Assembly: GCA_051003795.1 (NCBI GenBank)
Contig: JBPCKZ010000051.1
Location: 1 to 57,399 of the forward strand
Direction of reading: 5' to 3'
Origin: JALYXS01 sp051003795
Lineage (GTDB): Bacteria > Acidobacteriota > Terriglobia > Bryobacterales > Bryobacteraceae
Length of the DNA: 57,399 bases
The notes under the pieces are model-generated. The model worked only from the letters and a program-made list of their open reading frames with translations, was not told the DNA's origin and ran no database searches. Position numbers and translations under genes: made by a program. Shown piece by piece: positions 11,627 through 21,102 of the stretch. The first letter of the stretch is position 1. Every line of letters begins with the position of its first letter.

Positions 11627-12811
11627 TTACGCCGTCACCGCATGCTTCCCCATGTCCGAAACGACGGCCGAATCGGCGTAAATCTTCTGAACCGCCGCCA
11701 CGCCCGATCCGAATTTCACCGGATGGCCGTTCGCCGCGAGAATGATTTCGAGCCCCGCGATTATGCCGAACATATCCGTGAAATCGAAATAGCCAAGGTG
11801 GGCCAGGCGGAAGATTTGGCCCTTCATGGCGCCTTGCCCGTTGGTGATAATCGCGCCGAAACGATTGCGGAATTCCTTGACGATGACGCCGGAATCCATG
11901 CTCTTGGGCGCGCGCACCGCGGTCACCGAGCTGCCCGGAGACCCGGCGGCGAATACTTCGAGACCCAGTTCCGTAACCGCGTTCCGGGTCGCACGCGCCA
12001 GCATTTGCGCGTTCTGAATCAGGTTCGGCATCCCGACTTTCTTGATGTATTTCAGCGCTTCTCCGAGCGCCAGAATCAGGGAAGTGGCCGGGGTCCAGCT
12101 CGATTCGCCCGCATCCCCGCTCTTTTTTTCCTTTTTGAGATTGAAATAGTAGTGTGGTAGGTCGGAGTGATCGGCGTGCTGCCAGGCCTTCTTGCTTACC
12201 GACATAAAAGCGAGGCCGGGAGGGATCATGAACGCCTTCTGCGAACCGCCGATCACGACATCGAGGCCCCATCCATCGATATCGAGCGGCATCGTTCCGA
12301 TGCCGGTAATGGCATCGACCACGAAAATCGCATCGGTCTTCGCGATCGCCCTGCCCATGGTTTCGACGTCATGCTGCGCGCCGGTGGAAGTTTCCGAAGC
12401 CTGGATGAAAACGCCGCGCGTCCTGGGCTCCGCCGCGAGCGCTTGCTGGACGCGATCGGGCGTGACGACATCGCCATATTCCGCTTTCAGAACGTTCGCT
12501 TCGAGGCCGTACGCTTTGGCGATTTCAATCCAGCGCTCGCCGAATTTACCGGCCGAACACACGATTACTTTGTCGCCGCGCGAGAATAAATTCGATACCG
12601 AGCCATCCATCGCGCCGGTCCCGGAAGCGGCAAAACAGAGCACGTCGCCGGAGGTTCCGTATACTTCTTTCAGATCGGCAAGAGCGTTCTTATAAATGCT
12701 TTGAAAATCGGCCGTGCGGTGATGAATATCCGACGCCATCATCGCGTGAAGAGCCGGCGGATAGAGGGGCGTGGGGCCTGGAGTGAGCAGTCTCTGCTTC
12801 TTTATATGCAT
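11627..12811 (-). CDS. Class V aminotransferase (phosphoserine or serine-glyoxylate type)
   Basis: 394 residues from ATG 12811 (MHIKKQRLLTPGPTPLYP); the TPGPTP opening is diagnostic for the alanine/serine-glyoxylate and archaeal-type aspartate aminotransferase branch. The PLP lysine lies in VIGGSQKAFMIPPG, and the Asp contacting the cofactor in IFVVDAITGIG. Being immediately upstream of serA, it most likely serves as the phosphoserine transaminase of the pathway (inference from context). A longer start at 12862 lacks the family's usual N-terminus and would run into the divergent yqeY promoter. Confidence 0.92.
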   Translation of the reverse strand: MHIKKQRLLTPGPTPLYPPALHAMMASDIHHRTADFQSIYKNALADLKEVYGTSGDVLCFAASGTGAMDGSVSNLFSRGDKVIVCSAGKFGERWIEIAKAYGLEANVLKAEYGDVVTPDRVQQALAAEPRTRGVFIQASETSTGAQHDVETMGRAIAKTDAIFVVDAITGIGTMPLDIDGWGLDVVIGGSQKAFMIPPGLAFMSVSKKAWQHADHSDLPHYYFNLKKEKKSGDAGESSWTPATSLILALGEALKYIKKVGMPNLIQNAQMLARATRNAVTELGLEVFAAGSPGSSVTAVRAPKSMDSGVIVKEFRNRFGAIITNGQGAMKGQIFRLAHLGYFDFTDMFGIIAGLEIILAANGHPVKFGSGVAAVQKIYADSAVVSDMGKHAVTA

Positions 12812-12844
12812 GATGGGCTTGAATTCACTAGAATAGCAGAGACC

Positions 12845-13291
12845 ATGCCGCTGATCGACCAAGTACAGAAGGATCTAGTCGCCGCGATGAAGAGCAAGGA
12901 CGAAGCCCGGTTGAGCACCTTGCGAATGATGAAAACCGCGCTGCAAAGACATGCGGTGGACTCGATGAAACCGCTCGATGAACAGACCGAGCAGCAGATT
13001 TTACGGCGCTTGGCGAAGGAGCGCCGCGACGCCGCCGACATGTATCGCGTAGGGGGAAGGGTGGAGATGGCGGAGAAAGAGGAAGCCGAACGCACCATGA
13101 TTCAGACCTATCTGCCGACCGCCGCTTCGGAAGCGGAGATCGACGCGGCTATTGCGGAGGCTCTGTCCGAGACTGGCGCGACAACCGCGAAGCAGATGGG
13201 CCTGGTGATGAAAGCCGCGAACGCGAAACTGGCCGGGAAAAATGTGGATGGGAAGCTATTAAGCGAAAAAGTGAAATCGAGGCTGGCTTGA
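12845..13291 (+). CDS. GatB/YqeY domain protein
   Basis: 148 residues, the normal size for stand-alone YqeY proteins, which resemble the tRNA-binding tail domain of GatB; cellular role is not settled. Family features: MPLIDQVQKDLVAAMKSKD at the start, TLRMMKTAL, the acidic helix in KERRDAADMYR, and GLVMKAANAKLAGKNVDGKL at the end. Start ATG 12845 gives the standard N-terminus. It is divergent from the aminotransferase with only 33 bp between starts and is followed after 7 bp by the OPT transporter. Confidence 0.92.
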   Translation: MPLIDQVQKDLVAAMKSKDEARLSTLRMMKTALQRHAVDSMKPLDEQTEQQILRRLAKERRDAADMYRVGGRVEMAEKEEAERTMIQTYLPTAASEAEIDAAIAEALSETGATTAKQMGLVMKAANAKLAGKNVDGKLLSEKVKSRLA

Positions 13292-13298
13292 AATCCCG

Positions 13299-15329
13299 AT
13301 GATCGCGCCCGAAAAGAACCCCCCATCCACCTATAAGCCGTTCGTCCCCGAAGGCGTCAAGATGACGGAGTTCACCTGGCGCGCCTTGCTCATCGGCTTG
13401 GTGATGACCGTGATCCTGGGCGCCGCGAACGCCTACCTGGGCCTCAAAGCCGGGCAGACCATCGCCGCCACCTACCCCGCGGCCGTAATCGGCATGGCGG
13501 TGCTGCGCGTGTTCAAAGGTTCCATTCTCGAGGAAAATATCGCGCGGACCGCCGGCTCGATCGGCGAATCCGTCGCGGCGGGGGCCATCTTCACGATTCC
13601 GGCATTCGTCATCACCAAAGCGTGGCCGGTCTTCGATAGCGCCCAATCCTACTGGAAATCAACCGCGCTGATGACCATGGGCGGCATTCTCGGCGTGCTC
13701 TTCGTGTCCCTGGTCCGCCGCGTGATGGTCGAAGATCCCGAATTGCCGTTCCCCGAATCGCTCGCCGCGGCGCAGATCCACAAGGCCGGACAGCTCGGCA
13801 GCCAGGCCGCGAAATTTCTCTTCTACAACATGGCGTTCGGCGGCATCGTTTTCCTTTGCGGCGCGTTCGGCGTGTTCGCGCCGGACAAGAATTTTCTCTG
13901 GGCACTTGGCAGTTCCGCTGGCGGCGCGCTGCGCCTGGGAGGCACTCGTACGCTTGCCACCGGCGGCGTCACGACATTCTCGATGCCTAGCATCAGTCCG
14001 GCTTACATCGGAGTCGGCTATGTGATCGGCCCGAAGCTCGCTTCGCTGAATTTTTCGGGTAGCATTCTGGCTTGGGGCATGCTGATTCCGATGCTGATCT
14101 ACTTCATCGGCCCGCAGTTCCGCGCGACCATGCCGGGCGCGGACCAATGGTCCTGGGGAACGCTCGCCGACCGTTTCTGGCGCGATATCGTGCGCCCCAT
14201 CGCCGTCGGCGGCATGATGATCGGCGCGGCTTACACGCTGTTCCGCATGCGCAAGAGTTTGGGCGTGGGCTTGAGCAAGGCTTTCGCGGAACTGCGCGGC
14301 GGCGCGGGCATGTCGGCCAACGCGGGGCGGCTCGGGCAATACATGAGCTCGCGCCTGGTCCTTGCCGGAGTCGGCCTGGTGTATATCGGGATGATCGTCC
14401 TCTACACCTATCTTTCCGGCAGCAAGCTTGCCGGAGTGGTTGCGGCGACGGCGATGCTGATCGTCGGCTTCTGCTTCGCCACCGTGTCGGGATATCTGGT
14501 GGGCGTGATCGGGTCGTCCAACAATCCGATTTCGGGATTGACGCTTTCGACGCTGATCATCGCCGCGCTGCTGCTGGTTTCGCTGGGTGTTTCGGGGACC
14601 GGCGGAGTCATCGCGGTACTCGGAGTAGCGGCGGTCGTGTGCGTCTCCTCCGCCGTCGCGGGAGAATTGCTGCAGGATTTTAAAGTCGGCTACATCCTGG
14701 GAGGAACTCCGAAGACAATTCAAATTGTCGAACTGATCGCCGTGGTGGTGGCTAGCGTGGTCATGTATTTCCCGCTGCTTCTGCTGCACCAGGGCAACAT
14801 CAACGCGGGCGGGATCGGCTTCGGCGACAAGGCGCTGCCCGCACCGCAAGCCGGATTGATGGCGTCGCTCGCGCAGGGAATCGTGGGCGGAGACATGGCG
14901 TGGCCTTTGATCGGCGCGGGCATTGCTTTGGGGTTGACGATGATTCTGGTCCAGGTGAAAAGCCCGATGCTGGTGGCGATCGGCATGTATCTGCCGCTGG
15001 GGACGACATTCGCGATTTTTTGCGGCGGCATGATCCGCTGGATTACGGACGCGATTTGCGAGCGCCACGGCTACAACGAGGCGCAGCGCGCGCGCGTGGA
15101 GAATGCGGGCGTCCTGGCGGCATCCGGGTTGATCGCGGGCGAAGCGCTGATGGGGCTGGTGACCTCCGGTTTCAATTTAGTCAAGGGCAAGCTTCCGTCG
15201 CTGTTTCCCGAGCCGATGTATCTGGTGGGCGTGCTGATCCTGATCTTGATCGGATTCATATTGGTGAAAGTGCCGCTGGGGCAGGCGGGACGGCCCGAAG
15301 ATCCCGCGCCCCCGGCCGCGTTTGTGTAA
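13299..15329 (+). CDS. OPT-family oligopeptide transporter
   Basis: 676-residue inner-membrane protein with about 14-16 hydrophobic segments. NAYLGLKAGQTIAATYPAAV near residue 45 and the ISPAYIGVGYVIGP and SSNNPISGLTLSTL segments are characteristic of the OPT superfamily (EspB/prokaryotic branch), proton-coupled carriers of small peptides or metal chelates. Length is normal. The start ATG 13299 is 7 bp after yqeY. Substrate is not deducible. Confidence 0.93.
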   Translation: MIAPEKNPPSTYKPFVPEGVKMTEFTWRALLIGLVMTVILGAANAYLGLKAGQTIAATYPAAVIGMAVLRVFKGSILEENIARTAGSIGESVAAGAIFTIPAFVITKAWPVFDSAQSYWKSTALMTMGGILGVLFVSLVRRVMVEDPELPFPESLAAAQIHKAGQLGSQAAKFLFYNMAFGGIVFLCGAFGVFAPDKNFLWALGSSAGGALRLGGTRTLATGGVTTFSMPSISPAYIGVGYVIGPKLASLNFSGSILAWGMLIPMLIYFIGPQFRATMPGADQWSWGTLADRFWRDIVRPIAVGGMMIGAAYTLFRMRKSLGVGLSKAFAELRGGAGMSANAGRLGQYMSSRLVLAGVGLVYIGMIVLYTYLSGSKLAGVVAATAMLIVGFCFATVSGYLVGVIGSSNNPISGLTLSTLIIAALLLVSLGVSGTGGVIAVLGVAAVVCVSSAVAGELLQDFKVGYILGGTPKTIQIVELIAVVVASVVMYFPLLLLHQGNINAGGIGFGDKALPAPQAGLMASLAQGIVGGDMAWPLIGAGIALGLTMILVQVKSPMLVAIGMYLPLGTTFAIFCGGMIRWITDAICERHGYNEAQRARVENAGVLAASGLIAGEALMGLVTSGFNLVKGKLPSLFPEPMYLVGVLILILIGFILVKVPLGQAGRPEDPAPPAAFV

Positions 15330-15338
15330 GCTGGACGA

Positions 15339-15689
15339 ATGACGCGTTGCACATTTCTATTTCTGGCTTTGCTCTCGATAGCGTTTGCCGCCGATGTAAC
15401 CGGCAAATGGAACGGATCGATGAACGCCGGCGACGCCAATGTTGTCTTCGATCTGAAATCCGACGGCTCAAAAGTTACCGGCACGATGTCGGGCGCGGAT
15501 GGCAAGGATCATCCGATTACGTCGGGAACGCTTGACGGCGATAAGATCTCGCTCAAAGTGGCTTCCGAATGGCAGGGTGACGCGGTGACGCTGCTGGTGA
15601 ACGGAACGGTTTCGGGTAGTACGATGAAGCTGACGATCGCGTCCGAAAACGGTCAGTGGAGTTCGGAAGCCACCGTCACGAAAACTTAA
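15339..15689 (+). CDS. Small secreted beta-rich protein of unknown function
   Basis: 116 residues. MTRCTFLFLALLSIAFAADV is a clear signal peptide with cleavage after AFA. The mature part has repeated GT-(M/L)-SG turns (GKWNGSMNAG, SKVTGTMSGADGK, SGTLDGDKISL, VNGTVSGSTMKL), a lipocalin-like or beta-sandwich look often seen in small acidobacterial exported proteins. No function recognised. Starts 9 bp after the OPT gene and may share its transcript. Its stop overlaps the hydrolase stop on the other strand by 4 bp. Confidence 0.8.
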   Translation: MTRCTFLFLALLSIAFAADVTGKWNGSMNAGDANVVFDLKSDGSKVTGTMSGADGKDHPITSGTLDGDKISLKVASEWQGDAVTLLVNGTVSGSTMKLTIASENGQWSSEATVTKT

Positions 15690-16975
15690 GCGGGACTCGC
15701 GGCCGCCACGGCCGAAAGCAGCGCATAAGCTACTTCCGGTTTGCAAATGTCGCTGTGCTCCATGATAATATCGTCGGCCGTGAGATTGAAAATCTTACCG
15801 CCGGTGAACTGGTAAGTCGATCCCACGGCCTGCAAGTTGCCATCCACCGCTTCGGGAGTAAGCCTAGCCCCGTTGCGCCCCAAGCCGCCGTACCGGTCGT
15901 TCTCATCCCCCAAAGCTTGAGCGATCTGGCCCGCGATGGCCGACGCAATTGCGTAGGCTTTGCCCACCGCCGTATCGCGCATGCTGTGGCTGATCAAAAT
16001 CGGGCCGGTTACTTTACCATCCGTGACGACTTCGCGAAATAGTCCGTCGCTGCCGGGTTCGTAGTTATGCGCGAAGCTATAGTGGGAGAAAGCCGCTTGC
16101 AGCAGGGTCATGCCACTTACTTTCGATGCGGACGCGTCCGCCGCGGACGTGACCACGCGGCCTCCAAAACTATGACCAATCAGATGGATCTTCAAGCCGG
16201 GCGAATGATTTGCGATTTCGCTAATCAGCCCGCAGACGCCCGCTCGTCCGACCACGCCCGCCCGGTCCTTCATCAGATAGTAAGTGGTGTAATTGAGCGC
16301 CTGTATCGCGGCGCTCTGGACGCTCCCAAAGAAATCCCCAAAACCCGCCGCTCCGCCTCCCTGAAAACCGGAGCCTGGCGAGAGGGCCGGCGCAATTGGA
16401 GCTTGCAGCTTCCTGAGTAAGTCGCTGCCCGGAATAGCCAGAAACTGTTCCGACGCATCTTCGGAATCTTGACCCCGCGCCGGAAGCAATGCGCGAATCT
16501 TGGCGAACCACGCATCCCGCGCCGGCTCGCCCTCGTCCAATCGATCGGCCAGAGCCTTGGCTTCATCGATCTTCGCCCGCGCGTCGTCAGTTGTAAAAAA
16601 CGTCTTCAAGTGGTCGAGGGAATCCTGCAAGGCCGAGTCCGGATCGAACGCCGCCGCGCCCCCGGGAATCAGGTCCGCATCCGCGAACTTCTTCGAAGGC
16701 CAGAGTATCCCAACAACTCCGAAGCGGCGGCCCGCCAACGATGAGGGAGGAGTCTGGTCGAGAACTCCCCGCAGAACCGCGAAAAACCTTGCATACAAGC
16801 CCCGCGCGTCGTTCATGTCGTTATTCCAACCGTGGGACATGATGAACAAATCCGTCAATTCTTTCCCGTCCCCGGCAAGATAGTCCATCAAGTCTTGAGT
16901 CTCGCGAGGGTCCACGGGCTTGCCATCCATGTCGAATTCAACTTCGGTATAAGGGAAGTTAGAAAGAGTTTTCAT
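15686..16975 (-). CDS. Large alpha/beta hydrolase (esterase/lipase-like)
   Basis: 429 residues, no signal peptide. The nucleophile elbow HLIGHSFGGRVV (Ser around 270) and the oxyanion-side FIMSHGWNNDM near residue 50 mark an alpha/beta hydrolase; a late HS-rich stretch may provide the acid and His, but these were not assigned. Between the two motifs is an unusually long variable insertion. The gene follows the subtilase by 12 bp on the same strand, so the two are very likely one operon. Substrate unknown; phospholipase or thioesterase activity would be speculation. Confidence 0.82.
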   Translation of the reverse strand: MKTLSNFPYTEVEFDMDGKPVDPRETQDLMDYLAGDGKELTDLFIMSHGWNNDMNDARGLYARFFAVLRGVLDQTPPSSLAGRRFGVVGILWPSKKFADADLIPGGAAAFDPDSALQDSLDHLKTFFTTDDARAKIDEAKALADRLDEGEPARDAWFAKIRALLPARGQDSEDASEQFLAIPGSDLLRKLQAPIAPALSPGSGFQGGGAAGFGDFFGSVQSAAIQALNYTTYYLMKDRAGVVGRAGVCGLISEIANHSPGLKIHLIGHSFGGRVVTSAADASASKVSGMTLLQAAFSHYSFAHNYEPGSDGLFREVVTDGKVTGPILISHSMRDTAVGKAYAIASAIAGQIAQALGDENDRYGGLGRNGARLTPEAVDGNLQAVGSTYQFTGGKIFNLTADDIIMEHSDICKPEVAYALLSAVAAASPA

Positions 16976-16987
16976 GCAATTTTCCTG

Positions 16988-18469
16988 TTAAACGGATTGT
17001 ATTGCCCGCATCAAGTCCACTAGCCCGCGGCCCTGAAAGGAGCGATCGCGATTCAGATCCGTCGCGGTCGAAAGAAAAATTTCTTTTACCTTTTCCGGCT
17101 GCCCAACGAACTCGCCGCGAATCGATAAAAAGGCGGCGATCACGCCTGAAACATGCGGGGCGGCCATGCTGGTCCCGCTATCTTCCATATATTGGAAATC
17201 CTGAGCGCCGGGTCCCGCTTTACGGACGGCATCCGCCTTCGTGCGTCCGGTCGCGCAGGAAAGAATGCGTTCGCCGGGCGCGACCAGGTCGGGCTTTTTG
17301 CGTCCATCCCCAGTTGGCCCTTTCGATGAAAAGTAAGATACGCCATAAATATGCGGCATGTCGCGATGCGTGGAGCCGACCGTTATCGCCAGCTCGGCGT
17401 TGCCGGGATCGTTAATCGTCAACGGCATCCCCGAAGCTACACTGCCGCGCGACGCCGTTTGATTGTAGCCATAACCCGTATTGCCGGCTGCGACGACGAC
17501 AACTACTCCCGAGCGCACCAGGCGATCGACCTCGACGCATAGCGGACTCTGCCCGCACGCAAACCATTCGGGATCGAAATCGTATCCCACGCTCATGTTC
17601 ACGCCGTGAACCAGAATCCGACGCCCATAATCGTTCAGTTTCTGTATCGTTTCGAGCGCATCGATAATGTAACTGACCAGGCCCGATCCCCTGTCGTCGA
17701 GAACCTTGTAACTTACTAACTTGCACTCCGGGGCCATGCCGGAAATCGCTTCCAGCGGGCTGGCCGCATACTGAATCGCGCCCTGCTCGTCACGCGACTT
17801 AGTAACCGCCAAAGGCGCCTGGCCGTACTTGGCTCCCATGACACCGGCGACGATGCCGGCAACGTGCGTGCCGTGTCCGAACGCGTCGACGCACGGCGCC
17901 TCCAGCGAGCCCGGAGGCACCGTAAAATCCCGGTGAGCGACAGGCGCCTTCAGGTCGAGATTTTTCCTTTGCGTAAAATGCGGATGCAGCGCGTCGATAC
18001 CCGAATCGACCACGGCCCACACGATACCTTTTCCCACGGCCGAAAACGATACCTGCGCAGCATCCGCTTTCACCGTGCTGACGGACCGGTTGATCAGAGC
18101 GTGCACCTCGGCATCTTGCCAGATTCGATAGATAGCCAGGGCCGCCGGTTCGGATTGCAGACGATCCAGCCGCACCACTTCCTGGATTACCTTCCCTTGC
18201 AGTTCGGCGAAAATATAGGGATGCGTGGCGGCGCCGCGGGACTGCCGGAAACTCTGAGTCACGCTTGGATTTCCTACAGTGGCGATGGCAGTTCGGATCA
18301 GAACCTGTATCCGATCCCGCGCCGCTTCCCGGCCTCCGGCGTAATCCAGATTGGTGTCGATAATAATCCGGCGCTTCTCGTCCGGGTCGTCCTGGATCTG
18401 GCCGAGTAGCGGCTGCGTGATCGCGGTCTTCAGCAGAACGGCGGGATCGAAGCCTTTGTCTAAATCCAT
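16988..18469 (-). CDS. Subtilisin-like serine protease (S8), apparently not exported
   Basis: 493 residues. The catalytic triad is intact: Asp155 in AVVDSGIDALHP, His199 in AFGHGTHVAGIV, Ser about 434 in GTSMAAPHVSG, plus the oxyanion Asn in VVAAGNTGYG. About 130 residues precede the catalytic domain and contain no hydrophobic leader, so it either stays in the cytosol or leaves by a non-classical route. Next gene downstream (12 bp) is the alpha/beta hydrolase. Start ATG 18469 (MDLDKGFDPAVL) lies only 35 bp from the divergent oxygenase gene. Confidence 0.9.
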   Translation of the reverse strand: MDLDKGFDPAVLLKTAITQPLLGQIQDDPDEKRRIIIDTNLDYAGGREAARDRIQVLIRTAIATVGNPSVTQSFRQSRGAATHPYIFAELQGKVIQEVVRLDRLQSEPAALAIYRIWQDAEVHALINRSVSTVKADAAQVSFSAVGKGIVWAVVDSGIDALHPHFTQRKNLDLKAPVAHRDFTVPPGSLEAPCVDAFGHGTHVAGIVAGVMGAKYGQAPLAVTKSRDEQGAIQYAASPLEAISGMAPECKLVSYKVLDDRGSGLVSYIIDALETIQKLNDYGRRILVHGVNMSVGYDFDPEWFACGQSPLCVEVDRLVRSGVVVVVAAGNTGYGYNQTASRGSVASGMPLTINDPGNAELAITVGSTHRDMPHIYGVSYFSSKGPTGDGRKKPDLVAPGERILSCATGRTKADAVRKAGPGAQDFQYMEDSGTSMAAPHVSGVIAAFLSIRGEFVGQPEKVKEIFLSTATDLNRDRSFQGRGLVDLMRAIQSV

Positions 18470-18504
18470 GTTCGTTTAACCAGATATTCTATATTGAGAA
18501 ACGG

Positions 18505-19338
18505 ATGCCGATTGCCCCGTCATCGAGAGGCGAGTTAGCGGAGTACATTATCCTCCGGTTGACGCCGGTAGTGGATGGCCTCCGCGAAGCGTTCCATGTG
18601 AGCGGGCGGGTGGCTTCCTTCGCCGTCGATTCTCTGTTCCCCGAAGAAATCGCGCGCCGCATTTTCGATGCTTTTCCGCCGAACGACCGGCTGGTGCACA
18701 AGAAGAACCTCGGACAGGACAAATTCGTTGGCGTGCAGATGAACCTGTACGACGCGATCCTGGAAGAAACCGTCTATAGCTTCCAGGACCCTCGAGTCGT
18801 GAAACTTGTATCGAGCATCACGGGAATCCGGCAGCTCATTCCCGACAGCGATCTCTATGCCGGCGGCATTAGCGTGATGTGTCGGGGCAACTTCCTGAAT
18901 CCGCATCTCGATAACTCGCACGACAAGGATCAAAAAAACTATCGCGTTCTGAACCTTCTGTATTACGCGACGCCGGGCTGGAAAGAAGAGTTCGGCGGCA
19001 ATCTCGAGTTGTGGGACGGGGGTCCGGAAGGCGCGCGGCGGACGATGTTTAGCGGCTTCAACCGCCTGGTTGTGATGATCACGAACAAGAGTTCGTGGCA
19101 CGGGGTCAGTGCGGTGCAAGTGGACGGAAGACGCTGCTGTGTCTCGAATTATTACTTTTCGCCCGAGCCGGCGGACGACGACGCTTCTTACCACGTGACC
19201 TCCTTCCGGGGGCGGCCGGGCGAGAAATGGAAAGACTTGGCGATGCAAGGCGATAACCTGCTGAGGACGGCGGTTCGAAAGGCGTTCGCGGAGAAGGTAT
19301 TTAAAAACTCGCACGTCTATAAGCGCGACGAGAAGTAA
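18505..19338 (+). CDS. Fe(II)/2-oxoglutarate-dependent oxygenase (prolyl hydroxylase-like)
   Basis: 277 residues. The iron triad is seen as HxD in LNPHLDNSHDK (about 133-135) and the distal His in KSSWHGVSAV (about 200), followed by the 2-oxoglutarate Arg in DGRRCCVSNYYFS. The GGNLELWDGG segment between them is typical of the 2OG-FeII_Oxy_3 group acting on protein side chains or small molecules. No signal peptide. Divergent from the protease/hydrolase operon with a 35-bp gap, so their promoters must overlap. Substrate unknown. Confidence 0.87.
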   Translation: MPIAPSSRGELAEYIILRLTPVVDGLREAFHVSGRVASFAVDSLFPEEIARRIFDAFPPNDRLVHKKNLGQDKFVGVQMNLYDAILEETVYSFQDPRVVKLVSSITGIRQLIPDSDLYAGGISVMCRGNFLNPHLDNSHDKDQKNYRVLNLLYYATPGWKEEFGGNLELWDGGPEGARRTMFSGFNRLVVMITNKSSWHGVSAVQVDGRRCCVSNYYFSPEPADDDASYHVTSFRGRPGEKWKDLAMQGDNLLRTAVRKAFAEKVFKNSHVYKRDEK

Positions 19339-19553
19339 GTTTGTAACTATTCTGAACTCGATCCGACGCACACCAAGCGAGACTATACTTGTTGCGAACG
19401 CGAAGGCTTAAGCAGTTCGCTGGTCTTCCCTGCGGCGGAGATCAATTCCAGAATCTATGGGATGATCCTCGCCGGAAGAGTTTGAGTCATAGCAGTGACG
19501 AATACTATCACGGCGTTCGCATCGGAAACTTCGTGAGTATCCTAGGCGATCGC

Positions 19554-20870
19554 TTAATCAAAGAACCGGCGATCCTGTTCCGCGAGGTGCGGTTTGGCTG
19601 CGCTCACCTTGAAGGTCACACCCAGGCCGGCGCGGTCCCAAACGTCGATAAAACCTTTGTTTACGATCGGATTTGGCAGCCCTTCGACGATGTCGTACCA
19701 CCAATCGGGTTGGCCGAATGGGTATTCGAACGCGATGTAGTTTTGCGGCAGTGCAGCGGCCATGTGAACGTGGGCGGCAAGGCCGATCAGGCCGTCGAAA
19801 ATACCGTGTGGGGCAACCGAGATGCCGTGGATATCGGCGTATTCCGCGATCCATTTGAGTTCGGCGATGCCTCCGACGTCTTCAGGGTCGGGGCCGACTA
19901 CGTCGACTGCCTGCTTCTCGATCAGATCCTTGAAGTTCTGCCGGAGATAAATCTCTTCTCCGGTGTGAATCGGGACTGACGTGGCCTGCTTGAGATCCCG
20001 AAAGAGTTCCGCATTCGGGTACGGAGTGTAGTCGCCTGTGAGAATGTCTTCGATCCAGGTGATGTGCATCGGCTCGCATGCTCGCGCGAAAGCGATCGCG
20101 TCTTTCACCATCCACCCGGGGCCGCAGTCGAGCGCGAGACCGACCTCGTCGCCAAGCACCTTCTTCATCGCTTCGACGCAGGCGATCACGTGTTTCAAAC
20201 CGCGTTCGGTCATGAGACCGCGGTTCGGGTGCGAAGCTCCCCGGCGGGGCTCGTCGTACCACATGTCGGGAATAGCGCCCATCATCGCAGGGTTGTGAAA
20301 GCCGACGGCCATCTTGATGAGCGTGAATCCTTCTTTGGCTTCCTTCATCTTCTGCACGTTTTCGGCATAGTCCCGCGGCATCTGGCCTATCATCGGCGGC
20401 CGGAACCCTCCGTTATATATACGGACGCGGTCACGAATCTTGCCGCCGAGCAGTTTGTAGACGGGCACTCCCGCGACCTGACCTGCGATGTCCCACAGAG
20501 CGATCTCGATCGCGCTTACCGCCGCGCCCCACGGCTTAAAGGCCCCAAGCCGGCGAATCTTCAGCATGACTCTCTCGACGTCGGTGGGATCTTCGCCCAC
20601 AAGATAATCCTTATAGAAGAGGACCATCGGCTTGAGATAAGCCTTCGACGACTCGGCCTGACCGTAGCCGGACACACCCTGATCGGTAACGATTCGAATC
20701 ACCGGATTTCGGCCGATGATGGCGCATCGGAGGTCCGTGATTTTGATCTTTGGTTGACCGGTCCTTTTTTCCTGAGCGATGAGCGATGTCGCCGCTGCAG
20801 CGGCTGTCACCGATCCAAGAAAACCTCTGCGTGTCCAGTTAGTCATCAGTTCCTTTGGTAGCAGACTCAT
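19554..20870 (-). CDS. Tat-exported enolase-superfamily (mandelate racemase/muconate lactonising) enzyme
   Basis: 438 residues. A twin-arginine signal WTRRGFLGSVTAAAAATSL opens the protein, so it is folded in the cytosol and exported. The enolase-superfamily barrel shows the Lys region LIKMAVGF, metal ligands Asp in LALDCGPGW, Glu in WIEDIL and Glu in GEEIYLR, and a late catalytic His in VAPHGIFDG; this pattern fits the galactonate/sugar-acid dehydratase branch. MTNWTRRGF from 20846 is an alternative start. Export of such an enzyme is unusual outside Acidobacteria and Planctomycetes-like sugar degraders. Confidence 0.88.
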   Translation of the reverse strand: MSLLPKELMTNWTRRGFLGSVTAAAAATSLIAQEKRTGQPKIKITDLRCAIIGRNPVIRIVTDQGVSGYGQAESSKAYLKPMVLFYKDYLVGEDPTDVERVMLKIRRLGAFKPWGAAVSAIEIALWDIAGQVAGVPVYKLLGGKIRDRVRIYNGGFRPPMIGQMPRDYAENVQKMKEAKEGFTLIKMAVGFHNPAMMGAIPDMWYDEPRRGASHPNRGLMTERGLKHVIACVEAMKKVLGDEVGLALDCGPGWMVKDAIAFARACEPMHITWIEDILTGDYTPYPNAELFRDLKQATSVPIHTGEEIYLRQNFKDLIEKQAVDVVGPDPEDVGGIAELKWIAEYADIHGISVAPHGIFDGLIGLAAHVHMAAALPQNYIAFEYPFGQPDWWYDIVEGLPNPIVNKGFIDVWDRAGLGVTFKVSAAKPHLAEQDRRFFD

Positions 20871-20906
20871 CTTATACCGTGCGGGCGGGACGTGCTGTCG
20901 GCCGCG

Positions 20907-20930
20907 GAGGCGCCTGCTTCCCGGCGCCTC
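20907..20930. other. 8-bp inverted repeat in the gap before the racemase gene
   Basis: GAGGCGCC at 20907-20914 and GGCGCCTC at 20923-20930 with an 8-nt loop. No T tract on either side, about 170 bp after the PhyH stop. Could be a weak stem-loop terminator or an operator; the rest of 20871-21102 shows nothing. Confidence 0.35.
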
Positions 20931-21102
20931 GCAGAAGTCTTGACCTCACGAGCATATCGAGTCCGGGTGGGACCGGAAGTTTAATGCGCAAAGACGTTTA
21001 ATGGGCAAAGCGGAGCGGTTTCTGAGCAAACGCGCACGAGTTAGCACTTGGCAAACGGCCGATTTACGCTATGCGACAAGGCGGGACTTTTCGGTCGCCC
21101 AC

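Noticed and set aside
13659..15068. 469-codon minus-strand frame across the OPT transporter
   Set aside because: Composition (His/Arg/Asp-rich, no motifs) is that of an antisense shadow; the plus-strand OPT protein is a clear family member.
20907..20930. Stem-loop taken as the terminator of the PhyH gene
   Set aside because: It is 170 bp beyond the stop and lacks a U tract, so it is listed only as an inverted repeat.
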